This document shows, piece after piece, positions 44,380 to 55,589 of a stretch of DNA of 64,000 nt. Every line of letters begins with the position of its first letter. Position 1 is the stretch's first letter. The notes below the pieces were generated by a model. It ran no database searches, had not been told where the DNA came from, and saw nothing but the letters and a program-made list of their open reading frames with translations. This stretch comes from Puccinia triticina (Eukaryota > Basidiomycota > Pucciniomycetes > Pucciniales > Pucciniaceae): contig NC_070558.1 in NCBI RefSeq assembly GCF_026914185.1, positions 6,457,501 to 6,521,500 of the forward strand. Reading direction: 5' to 3'. A program made the position numbers and the translations under genes.

Positions 44380-47257
44380 ACTGTTCTCTCAGGTAAACAT
44401 TCTCATTGAGGGCTGGCAGCAGCCCAGGGGGGGCAGAGGTATTTGCTGACGGGGTTCTGGACGCTTTTGGAGTTGGCTCGCATGCACATCCGTACGTTGA
44501 AGTACTCCCGGCATCTATTTGTATTTGTCACATAACCAGGTTTGATTACACCGCCGGACAAATCCAATGTCCATTGGATGCATGTCTGGACATGCTTTCT
44601 GCCGTCCTTCTCTTGTAGGGCAGGAAGCATCCATTGTACACTCATTTCTCTCAAAGCCATCTGATGGATGGTTGTTGGACAGCGTAAACCATGCACTGGA
44701 TGTTCTAAAACCATCCGCCAGGATGCCAAAAGCTGTAACAGTGGGCCCGAAGGGTCGGGTGCACCAATGAGCCTATGGAGCCAACCGTTACGCCACCATA
44801 CATAGAAGCGCGCATACCAGTTGGAGGCCAAATAGACAAATGTCCAAATTCCAAGTCCGAGTCTTGAGACCCCCTTCATCCAACCTGACCAAACCCAACA
44901 TTTTGTTTTAGGACCCCCGGCATTCATTCAGTTGGCTTTTGTCGGACAGCCGGCTTCGATGATACCGGCCATTGAAACTTTGTAGGCAGTCAGACCAATG
45001 TTCATCATTACACCACGGACGCAAAAGATCGAAAGCCTTCGAAAGTTCAATCGAAGATTGTTCGAACTCCCCGCCAGCAAGAAGGGACGTCGCCAACTTC
45101 GTCAAACTAGTTGACCAAGTGAGTTTGAACTGAGTGTTCGAAGTCCTTTCGAACACCCATCGGATGTAATCCGATGGGCCCATGACTTCAAATATTGATT
45201 GGGTGGAGACTTCGAACAAAACGCGAAGTCTCTTCAATTATTTTTTGAATTACATTCGAATATAATTCAAACTCAGAGGTGTTCAAATTATATTTGATTG
45301 TTGTCTTTGGGATACCTTGGAGTTTCAATCAAAGCAAAGCCTATTGAAACTCGAAAGCACCTCGGAAAGTGCTCTCAGTTCGAAATGAATTTAAGCGGAC
45401 TGGGAATCAGACCGGGGCAATTGATCCCTTGCCCCCGACCCTCCCCCCTGCGCATTTTTCCCGTTCTCCTCGCTAGCATTCAAATGGCTCAGAGCCCCAT
45501 ATGGAGCACTTGGTAATATCATTGCGTGTATAATAGCTTTTTGGACAGGTGTATAAGATAGACATAACAGGAGATAGGAGCGAGAAAGAGACAGAGCGAG
45601 AAAGAGAGACAGAGCAAGCTTGAGAGAGAGTGGGAGTATCTTGCCAGGATGGCACCACCCAAGTGTTCGCCGGCGGGTCGTCCTTTGCGGTTGTTGTTGT
45701 CTTTGGCTGGCCCTTGCCCCGCTGTTTGGTCATTGCTTGGCTGGAGCAGCGTGGTCTCGTGGTGTCAACCTGTAGGTAACTAACCGTGTCTGAGAGGGTT
45801 GTTACTAGCAATATGATAGTGTAAGATGCTAAGGATTGGCCAATGGGTTTGTGGTAAGACCTGTAAAAGGTTTCACTCTATCAGTAATCTTGACTGAGAG
45901 GCTTGCTCAATTAAGGCGCATCCAGATCAACACAGGGTGTTAATAGGCATCCAAGGAATAACTCAACTTGGGTTTGTGGTTTTACCTACAGAAAGGTAAG
46001 GGTAATCAAGAGTTGATGTTATTCCTGAATTGAATGATGGTTGAGAATGAAAGCACTGTTTAACTATAGTATGGGTTAAACTTTGCTGTAATAATATTCT
46101 GAGGGATAAACAGTCCTGGGGGGCGTGTTTATATAGAGGGGAAAGAGCAGGAGGGAACATGAGGCGCTTCAGGACCAGGGGGGAGCTGGAAGCGCTCAAG
46201 GGAAGCAGATCCTCATGAGGATCAACATTGGAAATGATCAAGGCAGTGTAATGATCAGTACTGATCCTAGATCAGTAGCAGTGCACACTAGCTGATCATA
46301 ACCAATCATTGATTCCATTCAGTGCTCTTTGAATTGGATTACATCATGTATTGTTTATGTATTTATATCATAACCAATATGTTATGTAAATAGGGACTGA
46401 GGCGTAACAGGGGATAAATGAGTGATACCTGTCTTGGGGTATTTCACGTGTACAGTAATATTACAATGTATTGTAATCTTACTGTTTGCACGTAACTTAA
46501 CTCTTATAAAAACAGTACATTATGGTAACTGTATTTAACTATGGTTATCTGTAATGTGATGTATAACAAGAGTGCATTCTTAAGCTTGTATCTAATGATA
46601 TACATATGTAATAAAGGTGTAAAGGAATGTACTATAAGTAATGTGAACAGTTGCAGGTACTTGGTATGTGTAAGGTACTGTGAAATGTACTCTGTGGCTG
46701 ACACGTGGCGTGGTTGGTTGAGGTTTGGAGGTTGCGGCGGGGAAAAGGTGGTTGCACGCTCAACAACAGCCAGCCACGACAGAGCAAGCTTGAGAGAGAG
46801 CAAGGGAGGGAGGGAGGGAGGTGAGCAGATGATATTTATAAGGTCCACTACTCCGGCAGCCCAACATCGATCTGGACCTCAGGTGCATCTTGATCTTGGT
46901 GGTGATGTTCGAATTCTGTTCAATTGTTGGTGGCTGAGGATGATAGTTGAAGTGAAATCGAAATGACCTCAAAAGCAGTTCGGAGGGCAATCAAATGATA
47001 TTTGAATGGCAGTCAAATAAGGTTTTCAACGGAGTTTCTCCGGCAACTCCCGCGGATATCCTGGATATTTGCCGAATTGAGTTTCCACTTGATTATTCAT
47101 CAAATGATTTCCCAAATATTGGGAAAAAAATCGAGGAGTATTCGAAATCCCAACGAGTGGGGCCACTTCAATTTTTTTTCAATAATTTTCTGTCACTTCA
47201 AACGGCGTTTGGAAAAGACGCAAGGAAGTGCGTCCGTGGTGTAGAAGTGCCGTAATT
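44380..47257. other. Region without recognisable gene
   Basis: There are open frames at 44403-44927 and 44908-45237 on the minus strand, but they match no family I know and the first is full of CATCCA/TGGATG repeats. A ~23-bp word GACAGAGCAAGCTTGAGAGA occurs at about 45608 and 46778 in direct orientation. The A/T-rich part 46260-46700 resembles an LTR or UTR of an unknown element but no matching pair was found. The hairpins GTTCGAAGTCCTTTCGAAC and CATCGGATGTAATCCGATG lie at about 45135-45185. Confidence 0.45.
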
Positions 47258-47262
47258 CACCC

Positions 47263-47362
47263 TGTTGTAGGTAGTGGTGTGCAAACTCCACATTTGGAGT
47301 ATCAGGAGGTCAAGAGGTGGACGTGGAGGAGCAATGAAGGATGAGGATTCTCAGCTACAACA
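47263..47362 (+). repeat. 5' LTR of the copia element (100 bp)
   Basis: Begins TGTTGTAGGTAG and ends GCTACAACA, so the TG...CA ends lie in an 8-bp inverted repeat (TGTTGTAG/CTACAACA). It differs from the 3' LTR at roughly eight positions by eye. It is short for an LTR. Confidence 0.92.
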
Positions 47363-47821
47363 GATTAAGATTCAACTTCTCTATCATTTGGCTAGCCTTT
47401 TGACATATTCTTCTGGCACCTCTCGGCCACTGCATGGTGGAAACTAGACAAGACAAGCCAAATCTTGCCGGACTTCTTCCTCCACCAACTTGGGCCAAAC
47501 GACCGAAGCAGACAAAGGAGTACAAGGCACTTCTCACACTACCACCATTACCACTGTCTCTGGTTGAGGAGAAAGCGGATCCATTCAAACACGATCGTCC
47601 TCCTTCACCCTTTATCTTGACAATTTCCTACATTTTGTCCAAAGTAATAACCACACATTGACAAGAATGCATCCATATCGGCTCCAATAGTATCTCATAG
47701 TTATCAAATCATCAACAAAACTTTTGGATTACCTGTCACAGCTATCATCCCGACACCTGAGTACCAACCAAGAATCAACATACATTGGGAACCTTCAACA
47801 CCCCAATCTCCATCAGAAGCT

Positions 47822-49430
47822 TTGCCTACCATATCAGAACCCCTTTTGATTCCTGAAACACCCCTTTTCCCCTTGTCACAGACCACCACGGCCAATTTCT
47901 CCCCCAAAAACAAATTTCTCCAGCAGCCAAGCATATACAAGTCAGAGGTAGAGCAACTAGCAGCTGATGGATCTAACTTTGGCAAGTGGAAACGGGGTCT
48001 CACTTGTGTTGTTCTTCTTACTCTTGGCCATGCATATTTTTTTGACAAGCCGGAAAATTACACCAAAATTTTGGCGCAGGAGAAAACTTGCTTATTATTC
48101 CTCATCCAGATCACTGTCCATGATGAACTTGCATCTCTGGTTGACCGTCATACAACAGGCAACGCAGCGTATGACACAGTCCAGACAAATTTTCAAGGCA
48201 CCATCCAATTCCGCCAAATGGAGCTTATGGACAAGCTCCTTGAACTCCTGGTTTCGGGCCCAGCAACTGAACCATCCCAGCTTCCCGCATTATTCAACAA
48301 GTTATTTGACATTTTTTCCAATCTTCAGAAAGTCGGTGCCTGCCTGCCATCCCTTGTGGAATATCTCATTCTCCAATCAATCATTCCACCCCCGCCATCA
48401 ATGTCTTGTTCCCAGCTATTCCAAAATATCTCTTTGCAGCTTGGCAAGAAAGAGGATGTCACGGCTTGCAACATCCAGACCAGTCAGTGTAATCTGGTTT
48501 GATTCAGCTCCCCCAACCAATCCTTCCATATTTTGTACCTGGACTGCTCAACAGTCAACATTTGTTTCACCATCCCAACTGTCAAATCAACAACAAATGC
48601 CCCGACAAAACAACTTCCAAGGCATTCAACCAACCTTGGCTTTGGCCAAGCGTTCTTGACCTCAGAATGTGGGATGGCCCGGCTACCCCACCATTGACGA
48701 CATTGCTGCAGCAATCAACAATATTTGCAAGGCAAATTGTGGACCCTCTGATGCAAATCTTCTTGCAGGAAATCCATGTGCCTACTGTGGTTGTGTGGGG
48801 CATTGGAGGTCAACCTGTCCAACTCTCCGCAGTGATGCCAAACTGCAGCCACCAGAAACAACCCCCTATAACAGTTGCCCCGCTTACGGTTTTGCCCGTA
48901 AGGCTGTGCCTCCAAACAAACCACCAACTCAGCCCGACCAGAACGTGGCAATTTGGTTGGCCGTGGGCGCGAATGCAACAGGTACAGCCGGCGCAGGCGC
49001 GGTTTTGGATTCTGGGGTGACCCACCACGTGAGCAGCTCTTTCCGTCAATTTTCCTTCATGTCAGCTTTAAATCCTCCCATAAAGCTAAATCTGGTGTTG
49101 TCTTCTGGTTATATGATGACAACCCATAGTGGACACCTCCCAACAACCAGTGGGGCTGGTATCCTAGCGGTCCCAAAGGTCCTGTACAGCCTGGAAATGA
49201 CGGGCACACTCCTTAGTTTAGGACAACTTATTGATTCCCTTTTCCAACCTCGTTTTCTGTCAACAAATGATATTGGGCTTTCATCTCCTTTCTTCACTCT
49301 CACAGCAGTTTACCAAAATCGGTCTTGGCTTGTATATCACAATTTATTCCATCCAAATTTCCATTCTATCAGCTCCATTTCTCCTTCTCCTACTGCTAGT
49401 GTCTCACCCTCCTACAAATGGCACTGTTGA
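47822..49430 (+). pseudogene. copia gag and protease region
   Basis: The Gag-like part (47822-48502) contains GSNFGKWKRGLTCVVL, a variant of the copia capsid start, and ends at a stop. In another frame (48669-49430) lies a CCHC nucleic-acid-binding knuckle, CAYCGCVGHWRSTC, then the aspartic protease centre AVLDSGVTHHVSSS and a GAG-pre-integrase segment. A stop at 49428-49430 separates it from the integrase. The frame change between Gag and the knuckle and the stop make it non-functional as a polyprotein. In an intact element it would form the particle and cut the polyprotein. Confidence 0.85.
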
Positions 49431-52400
49431 CTTGGGCACATATCCAATGCCATTGTGAAGAAGTATCTTAAACAATTTGTACCATCTTTTGATCTGAAGG
49501 CATGGAGCCCGTTCATATGCGAGTCATGCAAACAATCCAAGAGAGAACACCGACGTCATGCGTTACCGGAGGTTATACACAAGGAAAACCATCTCGATCT
49601 GCTTGTCACTGATGTCCTTGGGCCTCTCAATGCGGACATCAATGGTCATTGTTTCTTACTCACTGTACGGGATCACGCTACAACCTACTCGTTTGCTTTC
49701 CCCATGAAAAATTGATTGGAAGTTCCCAACACCATCATCTCCCTAGTAAAACATCTCTATTCCCATTTCGGCTCAGCCCCCAAGTTTATCAGATGCGACA
49801 ACGCGAAGAAATACACCATTCATTCTCTTAAATCATACCTATCATTGATGGGGTCCAACATCATCTTTACATCACCTGATAATCCAGAACAGAACGGCGA
49901 GGCCAAACACCTGAACCGCAATCTAGGTGATATAGCCCAACACATTCCAGTCTACTGACAACTTTGTCGCGGGGGACGCAAGATGAAAAGAACCAAAGTT
50001 CATGGTTGACAAACCTATGACACTTTGTGAGTGAGAAAGATGTTCTGATTCACTAAGAGGAAAGCACCAGCAGTAATCTGGTATGGACTATATACAAGAT
50101 TACTTGTGTTTTGATTGAAGCATACTACATATGATATATAAGCATATGGGTATCTCAACAGACCTTATGGTTGTATGCGTACAAGTGCACGTGCTTTCTC
50201 ATTAATTGACTCCCCAATAGTCAATGCAAATCAAACCCTCTGGAATCATGGTCAGGTCAAAAACCTATCACAAATTCACTTTTCTCTTTTGGCACCAGAG
50301 CTTGCGTACGCATTCCCGAAGAATGTCAACAAAAATTGGATCTTTGTGGTTGGACAGGATATCTGGTTGGCTACCAGGACAACAAGTGCGGGTGGTACTT
50401 CTGGAATCCAGCTACTTGGAAGGTTATAAACTCTGAGTGTGCTGAATTTCTAGATTTCCAAGGGAAACCTATAATCCCTGCTCCTGAAAAAAACTCTAAC
50501 ACCGCTTGCATTCGTAGAACTCTCAAGCTTGGCCAAGAACCCACAAAAGAAGTGTGTGAACAGCAAGACTCTCAACTTGAAGACATACAAGCCATATCCA
50601 ATGCAGATATTCCAACCAATTTACACAACACTCTCAGGTGTCTGGCAAAGGAGAATCGGCGGGCGGCCTGCATGTCAGAATGGGACCAACTGGTGGAGAT
50701 TGATACCTTTGACATTGAGGATAAAGAGTCAAAACACTCCATTGGAACACGCCTTGTATTCAACATCAAGAGGAAGTCTGACGGGTCAGTTGAACGACTT
50801 AAAGCACATTTTGTGGTCCATGGTTTCAAACAACAAATTGGTTGAGACGTCAAGTCAACTTTTGCTCCCACCACATCTCTCACCACGCTTTGGATGTTGT
50901 TTAATTTGGAGATAAAAAACAAATGGTGCATTGACTTGTTTGACATCACCGATTTGTACACAGCCCCATATATGAGACAATCTGTGTGGATCCTCCGTTG
51001 GAACTGTTTCCTCACCTTGCGGGAAAAGTGTTACAACTGAAGAAGGCTTTATACGGGAAAAGGCAGCAAGCAGGTGTTGGTGGAAACACTTCAAGGGACT
51101 CCTTCAACAATGGGATTTTGAATGCAACAAGGTTGAAGAATGCTTATGTTGGTACCAGAAAGGAACATCCGTGATAATCATTTGTATCCATGTAGATGAA
51201 GGCATTGTCTTCAGCAAGAAAGATGCAGCGTTGTCTCATCTGCGTATGGTGTTGCAAGTGCGTCTGGGCACTCACCAAAGTTTGGCCAAAAAAAGGCCAA
51301 GCGCGCGTGGCCAACCCTAAAGCCAGCTTGGCCAATCCCAAAGCCAGCTTGGCCAATCCCAAAGCATGGGTGGCACACGTCCAACCCCCGCTTGGCACAG
51401 TCCAAAGTTGGGGTGGTTCGGGACAAAGCCCCGCTGGGCCGAGTTCAAGCAAGGGTGCCACACACGCCAAACGCTGTGCTGGCCATCAAGGAGAGAAGTT
51501 TCCCTCCTCGATGGTCGGTCTAAAAACTGGTCATCAAGAAGGGAAGACTCCCTTCCTGATGATTGATACAAGTATTGACCACCGCGAAGGGAGTCTTTCC
51601 TCCCCAATGACCAGCCTACAGACCGGCCATCAAGAAGGAAATGCTCCCTTGTTGATGTCTGATGTGCAATGTTGAGAAGGGAGAACGTTTTCCCTCCTCG
51701 AGGGCACATTGTTCTTGCCTTTTGAGGCAGAGACGAGGGCCGGCGTCTGATGACCGGCGTGTTGCATGCCAAGTCACAGATCCCATTGGCCCAGAGCTTG
51801 ATCTCGGCCAAGCGGGACTTGGCTGTGTGCCAAGCTCTGCCCCCCGCGCAACCTGCCCAATCAAGCCTGCTGGGCACATACCCAACCCTTGGAGGCACTC
51901 GGCCAAGCGGCAGTTGGGTAAGTGCCCAGACGCGCTTGCAACACCATAAGAATTTGGAACAAAATCTGCGGGTCAAATGGGATTCTCAACCGGATAAGCT
52001 GGTAGGGATCAAAATCAAATACAAAACAGACTCTATATCTCTCAGTCAACCGTTTTTGATTGAGCAGACCATCAAGAAATTTCAGGAAAACATTCAATCT
52101 AACATAGTTCTGACTTACACTCTGCTATTGAACAACAAACTGGTAACATCTTCTGATGAACCAATACTCCTGACTCTGTATCAATTGCTCATTGGCTCTC
52201 TCAATTATATTTCCCTCGGTTTGAGACCTGACCTGAGCTTCACAGTAGATCTTTTGGCACGCTTCAGCTCCAATCCTAGCGCATCTCACTGGGACGGCTT
52301 GAAACACTTAGTTCAATATCTTGCAACAACCAAATCACGCAAGCTCAAACTACAACATACTGACAACAACCTGTTTGCTTGGTCCGACGCAAACTGGGGC

Positions 52401-52817
52401 AGCGAATTTCAGCGGTTGACTTCTGGTTTTCTGATTTCCTTTCTGGGTAGTCCCATAGCTTGGGGATTGTGTTGTCAAAAAATTGTTGCGACATCAACAT
52501 GTGCTGCGGAATTCATCTTGATTGGATCTTTGGTTGATTTCCTTCTCTTTCTAATTCCAATAATCCATTCTCTGAACATCAAACCTGAAATCTCACTCAA
52601 ATGCAACAATCAAGCCACGGTGCTCATATACAACAACAATGCATCAAGGGGCCAGATGAAGACCCTAGAACGGAACTTCTTTTTTGTCAATGACGCCGTT
52701 CTGGAACACAACATCAAGCTGGATTGGGTTTTGACATTGAACAACATCACTGACTGTTTCACCAAAAATCTTTGGGCAAATCTCCATTCTTTGGCAATGA
52801 AAAAATCATTTCTATGA
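49431..52817 (+). pseudogene. copia integrase, reverse transcriptase and RNase H region
   Basis: Integrase: the C-x2-C part of a zinc-binding domain (CESCKQSKRE) and the core aspartate in LDLLVTDVLGPL lie before a TGA at 49713-49715. The second aspartate (RCDNAKKYT) and the glutamate region (PEQNGEAKHLNR) follow. Reverse transcriptase: 50560-51240 with RLVFNIKRKSDGSVERLKAH, a stop at 50843-50845, and a degenerate catalytic box HVDEG in place of YVDD. After the MITE insertion the frame resumes at 51950 with KLVGIKI and a copia-type RNase H (SDANWGSEFQRLTSGFLI, STCAAEFILIG, TDCFTKNLW) ending at 52817. Multiple stops show decay. Confidence 0.85.
51247..51946. mobile_element. TA-flanked MITE with array, inserted in copia reverse transcriptase
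   Basis: The ends TGGTGTTGCAAG and the complement continue as a ~35-bp inverted repeat (GCGTCTGGGCACT shared) flanked by TA (51245-51246, 51947-51948). The interior has three near-copies of the word GGCCAATCCCAAAGCCAGCTT (about 51310-51365) and units of the CATCAAGAAGGGA / TCCCT-CTCGATGGTCGG type related to the arrays at 14.1 and 54.1 kb. It disrupts the copia element, so it is younger. Confidence 0.82.
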
Positions 52818-52960
52818 TATCTGTCTCAAATCCTTTGTTTTCTCATCATCAATCCCCTCTTAGTCTGTTCTTGTTTTCATTTTTATTTGGCTTCACATTT
52901 TCTTCCATTTACATTGTTTTGTAGTTAGATGGGTGGAGTTTGAGGGGGGGGGGGGGGGGG

Positions 52961-53060
52961 TGTTGTAGGTAGCGGTGTGCAAACTCCAAATTTGGAGTAT
53001 CAGGAGGTCAAGAGGTGGATGTGGAGGAGCAACGTAGGATAAGGATTCTTGGCTACAACA
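52961..53060 (+). repeat. 3' LTR of the copia element (100 bp)
   Basis: The same length and ends as the 5' LTR; it follows a polypurine tract ending in about 18 G. The target duplication CACCC follows directly. Confidence 0.92.
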
Positions 53061-53065
53061 CACCC

Positions 53066-53983
53066 ACGTAACTCCTTGTGGCCAATACGTTTGGCCCTGG
53101 GTGACACTATCTGTGCCTGGATCTTGAGGAAAATGATATAATTGACATTTGATTATAGACAACACATCAGAGACTCAATATGACTTTAAAATCACTGGAT
53201 GATCTTGCGCGGCGCACACCCAAGTCTTTTTTTAAGCAAAGTTTTGATTTTACATTGCGCACCATGAATATGCAAAGGAAAGAAAATGTTTTGATGGGGC
53301 AGACCCCTAGGAAAAACAATCTGTCATAATCTCATCCCGGTCTAGCCTTTCCTCACTTGTGTGCGTGGACCTGGGTGACCTCACCTACATAAAGGTCCGG
53401 TCACCGTCTCTTAGAATACCAATCAGGGGTGTCAGCCTTAGAGATACAACAAGTATCCTAAAGCCTGCAAAAACTTGTAAAGCATTTACAAATCCTAAAA
53501 TATTATTGAATATTCAGAATCATTGTGTTAAATTAAGGGGGGCCACCCAATCAAAGTAACCCCTCATTCCTACTCCTTCATACATTTTTTCTCATATGTA
53601 TACTACATATAGCCACAAAGCGCTCCAAAGAGCAGGAAAACTACATAAAAAATTATTACATAAATTAAAATACATAAAAATATATTAATTAGTAAAATTC
53701 ATTTCCCCCGTGAAACAAGAGCCACGGGTGAGAGGCACACTTAGTACAAATTGATATTACACTTCATATTAAGCTATTTCACGTGACAATTGGTTATACA
53801 AATGTCACGTGTGGGAGTAAGGGAAGTTGTGTAATATTGTACAATTAAAATACCCATAACCCCAAAAAATTCCCAGATGCACACCAAAAAAGGCGTGCAC
53901 TCCTGACCACTCCAAGATTTTTGGAGTGCAGGATGGTTTACTCCAAAACCAGCCCCCATTTGGAGTGCACAACCCTGCACTCC
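53066..53983. other. Region without recognisable gene
   Basis: Non-coding. TTGGCCCTGGGTGA with ATCTGTGCCTGGATCTTG (53090-53125) resembles 30860-30895, so a dispersed repeat is present at both sites. 53300-53560 has an LTR-like look (CACTTGTGTGCGTGG, TAGAATACCAATCAGGGG) but no partner was found. 53885-53985 repeats CACTCC/GGAGTGCA words. Confidence 0.45.
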
Positions 53984-54587
53984 AGGTGGTATGGAGTGAA
54001 CACCCCGCCACGCCAAAACCAGCCCTCAGCTCCCCTCGACCGCCGGTCTGCGGCGGCTACACATGTCCCTCTCGATGACCGGGACCGACCGGTCATCGAG
54101 AGGGGTGTGTCCTCTCGATGACCGGTCCGTTCCGGTCATCGAGAGGGGTGTGTCCTCTCGATGACCGGTCCGTTCCGGTCATCGAGAGGGGTGTGTCCTC
54201 TCGATGACCGGTCCGTTCCGGTCATCGAGAGGGGTGTGTCCTCTCGATGACCGGTCCGTTCCGGTCATCGAGAGGGGTGTGTTTGTCCTCTTGATGACTG
54301 GTCGGTCCCGGTCATTGAGAGGGGTTGTTTCCTCTCGATGACCGGTATGTGCCGGTCATCGAGAGGGGTGTGTCCTCTCGATGACCGGTCCGTCCCGGTC
54401 ATCGAGAGGGGTGTGTTTGTCCTCTTGATGACCGGTTGGTCCCGGTCATCGAGAGTGCTGTGTTTGTCCTCTCGATGACCGGTCCGTCCCGGTCATCGAG
54501 AGGGACATGTGTAGCCGCCGCAGACCGGCGGTCGAGGGGAGCTGAGGGCTGGTTTTGGCATGGCGGGGTGTTCACTCCATACCACCT
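53984..54587. mobile_element. Foldback element: near-perfect ~110-bp arms around an array of hairpin units
   Basis: The left arm starts AGGTGGTATGGAGTGAACAC. The right arm is its complement with one difference in more than 100 bp (position 9-10 of the CCGCCACGCC block). Between the arms stand about ten units of 43 bp or slightly more. Each is itself a perfect inverted repeat: CCTCTCGATGACCGG, a 6-bp loop such as TCCGTT, CCGGTCATCGAGAGG, spacer GGTGTGT. The units at 54111-54280 are virtually identical. There is no coding sequence and no confirmed target duplication. The whole 604 bp can fold on itself at two scales. Confidence 0.85.
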
Positions 54588-55120
54588 CTAGCTTAACTAA
54601 GCCTCTTGAACGGAGGGTCCGGGGAACCCCGCCCGGAGGGCTCTCCGCAGGAGAGCTTATGAGTTATGTCTTGATTTAAGCAGGAGCAGAAAGGATCTGC
54701 TACACTAAAAATCCCAACCAATATAGAAAAACTGAATACACAGAGCTGTAGGTTCTGTTCTTGCAAGGAATTTGAGCCACTTATCTATCTTGTAGCCAGA
54801 AAAACAACTCCTGGAGTCCCAAACAAGTGGAGCCTCATTTGGAAGACTTGTGCATTTTTGATCTTTTGAAAAGGTCAACAGATTGAGATAGAAAAAATCT
54901 GAGTAGACCAAAATGTAGAGAAAGAAAAGTAGCATAGGGTACAGATAGGGCATATTGGTGGAGAGGCTGGGGGAGGAGCTATAAAATTTTTAAAAACCTC
55001 TCAGCCAAATGAACTTTCTGCTCCCGCGTAAAATTTGGGATAATGCACAAGTCCCTCCCTGCGGGAGGGGCGGCTTCGCCGCCAGCCACAGCGCTCCCAC
55101 CAGGGGGGACTTGTGTTAAG
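54588..55120. mobile_element. Stem-loop TIR element of the X/Y/Z family
   Basis: The left end CTAGCTTAACTAAGCC and the right end GTGTTAAGTTAG match the termini of the elements at 15.3-18.8 kb, with the same hairpin motif (ACAAGTCCCTCCCTGCGGGA). It starts at the very base where the foldback element ends. Its right flank runs into a half copy of the Tourist-like MITE (55125-55172). No matching target duplication was found, perhaps because one flank was altered by the neighbouring insertion. Confidence 0.65.
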
Positions 55121-55589
55121 TTAGTGATTTTATGGTGTTATGATTTTATGCAAGTCAACTTTGAACACCCTAAATAACATGATCTTTGGTGTTTTTTGCA
55201 GAAAAAAAAATCAGCTTGGAAAAATTTTCTTGTCACTTGGTTAAGGATATGTTTGAGCATAGCTAGGATAGTTGAATTTCTTGGCAGCACATTTGGTGTA
55301 TTGAATTTTACATTCAGAATTTGGATGGTGATGCAGATAAAAATAAGAAATTTAAACAGAAAGATGTTCATCTGTTGGCATGGAGTCACAGATCATTTGG
55401 AAAATAATTGACCTCAATTTACCCTTGCATGGGGAAGAGCTTTGAACGAAGAGTTGAAGTTGACATTGAATGCACAGATGTCTGTTTGACTGGAGATCAC
55501 CTGCAGGCGCTTAATCTAACTATGAGCAGGTTGAAACTGCTATGGAAAAGCTACTTGAGGCTATAAAAATGAAAGAAAAGTGAAACAGG

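Larger units (their letters stand above)
47263..53060 (+). mobile_element. Ty1/copia LTR retrotransposon, decayed
   Basis: A 5.8-kb element with 100-bp LTRs and a perfect 5-bp target duplication CACCC (47258-47262 and 53061-53065). The order is gag, protease, integrase, reverse transcriptase, RNase H, which defines copia. A polypurine tract (GGGTGGAGTTTGAGG followed by a long G run) directly precedes the right LTR. Stops and frameshifts break the polyprotein, and a TA-flanked MITE interrupts the reverse transcriptase (51247-51946). Confidence 0.93.

Noticed and set aside
44403..45237. Two minus-strand frames (174 and 109 aa) as candidate genes
   Set aside because: They are overlapping frames with unusual composition over short repeats and hairpins; no recognisable domain.
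54037..54536. CRISPR-like regular spacing of repeats
   Set aside because: The spacers are only about 7 bp and nearly identical, the repeats are perfect hairpins, and the genome is eukaryotic; it is a palindromic tandem array.
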